Assembly: GCA_030646655.1 (NCBI GenBank)
Contig: JAUSLB010000312.1
Location: 1 to 5,342, forward strand
Direction: 5' to 3'
Length of the DNA stretch: 5,342 nucleotides
Source of the DNA: Deltaproteobacteria bacterium
Lineage (GTDB): Bacteria > Desulfobacterota > GWC2-55-46
Numbering within the stretch: position 1 is the first letter of the stretch; each line of letters begins with the position of its first letter. Shown piece by piece: positions 3,717-5,342 of this stretch. A program made the position numbers and the translations under genes. Under the pieces are notes generated by a model, which ran no database searches, had not been told where the DNA came from, and saw nothing but the letters and a program-made list of their open reading frames with translations.

Positions 3717-5342
3717 ATGCAGACATCACTCTACACAGGGATAAGCGGGTTAAATGCGAACATGTCGAACCTGTCGGTAATCGGCAACAATATCGCGAAC
3801 GTGAATACGGTCGGTTTCAAGGGGAGCCGTATGACCTTCTCGGACGTCCTCAGCCAGACGCTGACCGGCGGGTCAGGCACGAACCAGATAGGCCTGGGAG
3901 TAAAGGCCGGCTCGATCCAGAAGCTCTTCAGCCAGGGCGCGTTCGAGACCACAGGCAACTCGCTCGACATGGCGATAAGCGGCAACGGCTTCTACGTCGT
4001 CAAAGACCCCGTCCTTAATACCACATACTATTCAAGGGCAGGCCAGTTCACGACGGACAAGGACGGCTATATCGTAAACCCCGAGGGATTAAGGCTTCAG
4101 GGATACGGAGCGAACTCTTCAGGGGTGCTCCAGAACACTTTGCAGGACTTGCAGCTCTCGACGAAAACAGTCCCCCCGAACGCTACGGCGAGCGCGGACC
4201 TCACGGCCAACCTCGACTCGAACTCCTCGATAACGGGGTTCGTCTTTACATCAGGGACTAACGACAATTTGAGGTTCAGCGTTGACGGAGGGACCACCTG
4301 GCTCACAGCGAGCCTCGTAACCGACGGCGGGCTCTCATCAGGGAACGCAACTTCAGGGGACACGGCAGCGGCGGCTATAAAGGCCGCGCTTGAGGCCGCA
4401 AACGGCAACGGGGACACATACGACGTTTCTTACGGCGACCAGACAGGGCTCTTCTCGGTAACCAATAACGCGTCCAATGCCGGCACGCTCGTGCTCGACT
4501 GGGGCAGCGCCCTATCCACATCTTCAACGCTGCTCGGCTTTACAGCCTCATCCGGCCCGCTTATCCCCGGCTCGACAAACACAGGCACTGCCGCGGGAGG
4601 GGCTTTTACCTTGTCTAAGGCCGGCGACACATCGAACTTCTCTACCCCGGTAACCGTCTATGACTCTCTTGGCAACTCCCATGTGGTGACGCTCTATTAC
4701 AGGAAGGACTCATTAGGGGCGGTCGGGAACAGCTGGGAGTGGTACGCCGCAGTTGACGCGGCTGACTCGACAAGCGGTGCGACGGAGGTTCAGGCTCAGG
4801 GGACGGTCACGTTCAATACGAGCGGGGCGCTCTACTCGGAGTCCCCGGTGACATATCCGGCCGGCGGGTTTAACTTCACCGGCGGGGCCCTCCAGAACCA
4901 GCTCATCTCATTTGACTTCGGCACAAGCATAGCTCAGGCCGGCACCGGCATGGACGGCACGACGCAGTACGGCACAAACTCGGCCGTATCGATGCTCACG
5001 CAGGACGGCTATTCCTCAGGGTCTCTCCAGAGGACGAGCGTAGACCAGAGCGGGGTCATAAGCGGGATTTTCTCGAACGGGATAGAGCTGACGCTGGGGC
5101 AGGTGATCTTGGCGGATTTTCCGAGCGCTGTCGGGCTTTCAAGCGAGGGCATGAACCTGTACTCAGAGACCTACGGCTCAGGCCAGCCCCTTATAGGAGC
5201 GCCCGGCGCCTCGGGCAGGGGGCTCGTGCAGTCCTCCGCGTTGGAGCTCTCGAACGTTGACCTCGCGCAGGAGTTCGTGAACATGATAACCGCGCAGAGG
5301 GGCTTTCAGGCCAACTCGAAGGTCATAACAACTACCGACGAG
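3717..5342 (+). CDS. flgE: Flagellar hook protein FlgE (3' end outside window)
   Basis: FlgE polymerises into the flexible hook joining rod and filament. The frame is open for 542 codons to the window edge. The final TTDE is where family members continue with roughly ten more residues, so nearly the whole gene is present. Domains: the N-terminal rod/D0 helix with GNNIANVNTVGFK (23-35); D1 entry QGAFETTGNSLDMAISGNGF (73-92); the D2 hallmark TVYDSLGNSHVVTLYY (313-328); a Gly/Thr-rich continuation; and the C-terminal D0 helix VDLAQEFVNMITAQRGFQAN (514-533). Residues about 175-276 look like an extra surface domain (RFSVDGGTTW ... LLGFT), resembling the flagellin/hook insertion modules seen in long hook proteins. 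This helps explain the length against about 400 residues in Salmonella. It follows flgD by 23 bases. FlgE is preferred over FlgF/FlgG by size, the D2 motif and its place after flgD. Confidence 0.96.
   Translation, partial: MQTSLYTGISGLNANMSNLSVIGNNIANVNTVGFKGSRMTFSDVLSQTLTGGSGTNQIGLGVKAGSIQKLFSQGAFETTGNSLDMAISGNGFYVVKDPVLNTTYYSRAGQFTTDKDGYIVNPEGLRLQGYGANSSGVLQNTLQDLQLSTKTVPPNATASADLTANLDSNSSITGFVFTSGTNDNLRFSVDGGTTWLTASLVTDGGLSSGNATSGDTAAAAIKAALEAANGNGDTYDVSYGDQTGLFSVTNNASNAGTLVLDWGSALSTSSTLLGFTASSGPLIPGSTNTGTAAGGAFTLSKAGDTSNFSTPVTVYDSLGNSHVVTLYYRKDSLGAVGNSWEWYAAVDAADSTSGATEVQAQGTVTFNTSGALYSESPVTYPAGGFNFTGGALQNQLISFDFGTSIAQAGTGMDGTTQYGTNSAVSMLTQDGYSSGSLQRTSVDQSGVISGIFSNGIELTLGQVILADFPSAVGLSSEGMNLYSETYGSGQPLIGAPGASGRGLVQSSALELSNVDLAQEFVNMITAQRGFQANSKVITTTDE

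Noticed and set aside
3731..4630. Three - strand open frames (3731-3985, 4097-4417, 4430-4630) opposite flgE
   Set aside because: All lie antisense to an unmistakable hook protein gene and give Pro/Ser/Val-rich products with no motif, as expected from its codon bias.

Overview
The window is a slice of a bacterial flagellar gene cluster, with every gene on the + strand. It suggests a Gram-negative, RpoN-using bacterium, most likely of the Desulfobacterota (Deltaproteobacteria) / Nitrospirota type. That placement is an inference from three things: heavy use of AGG for Arg and ATA for Ile, the order fliI-fliJ-motE-like-fliK-flgD-flgE, and a sigma-54 promoter in front of the hook genes. No taxonomic marker gene is present.

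Region 1 (1-1220) is the tail of an export-apparatus operon. It holds the C-terminal end of the export ATPase FliI, then FliJ (7 bases later, SD overlapping the fliI stop), then a membrane-anchored MotE-like protein whose start codon overlaps the fliJ stop (ATGA). The three are tightly coupled. Region 2 (1221-1497) is noncoding. It carries an imperfect 18-bp direct repeat, two weak hairpins and an A/T-rich stretch, and it leads into a textbook sigma-54 -24/-12 promoter at 1498-1513.

Region 3 (1551-5342) is the hook operon read from that promoter: fliK (hook-length control), flgD (hook cap/scaffold) and flgE (hook protein, cut by the window end only a few residues before its expected C-terminus). 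The promoter fixes the fliK start at 1551, because the upstream in-frame ATG at 1497 lies in the promoter itself.

The most unusual part is the 268-base gap between fliK and flgD (2775-3042). It is packed with eight consecutive hairpins built from two diverged copies of a composite module (element A, variable hairpins, element B), preceded by one separate hairpin. Both substitutions between the two A copies keep or improve stem pairing, which suggests selection on an RNA structure. The last hairpin ends just before the flgD Shine-Dalgarno. I infer a repetitive intergenic element inside the hook operon that could separate fliK expression from flgD/flgE expression by RNA processing, pausing or stability. 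Functionally, FliI/FliJ energise and feed export, the MotE-like protein probably supports motor or export functions at the membrane, FlgD caps the growing hook, FlgE builds it, and FliK measures it.
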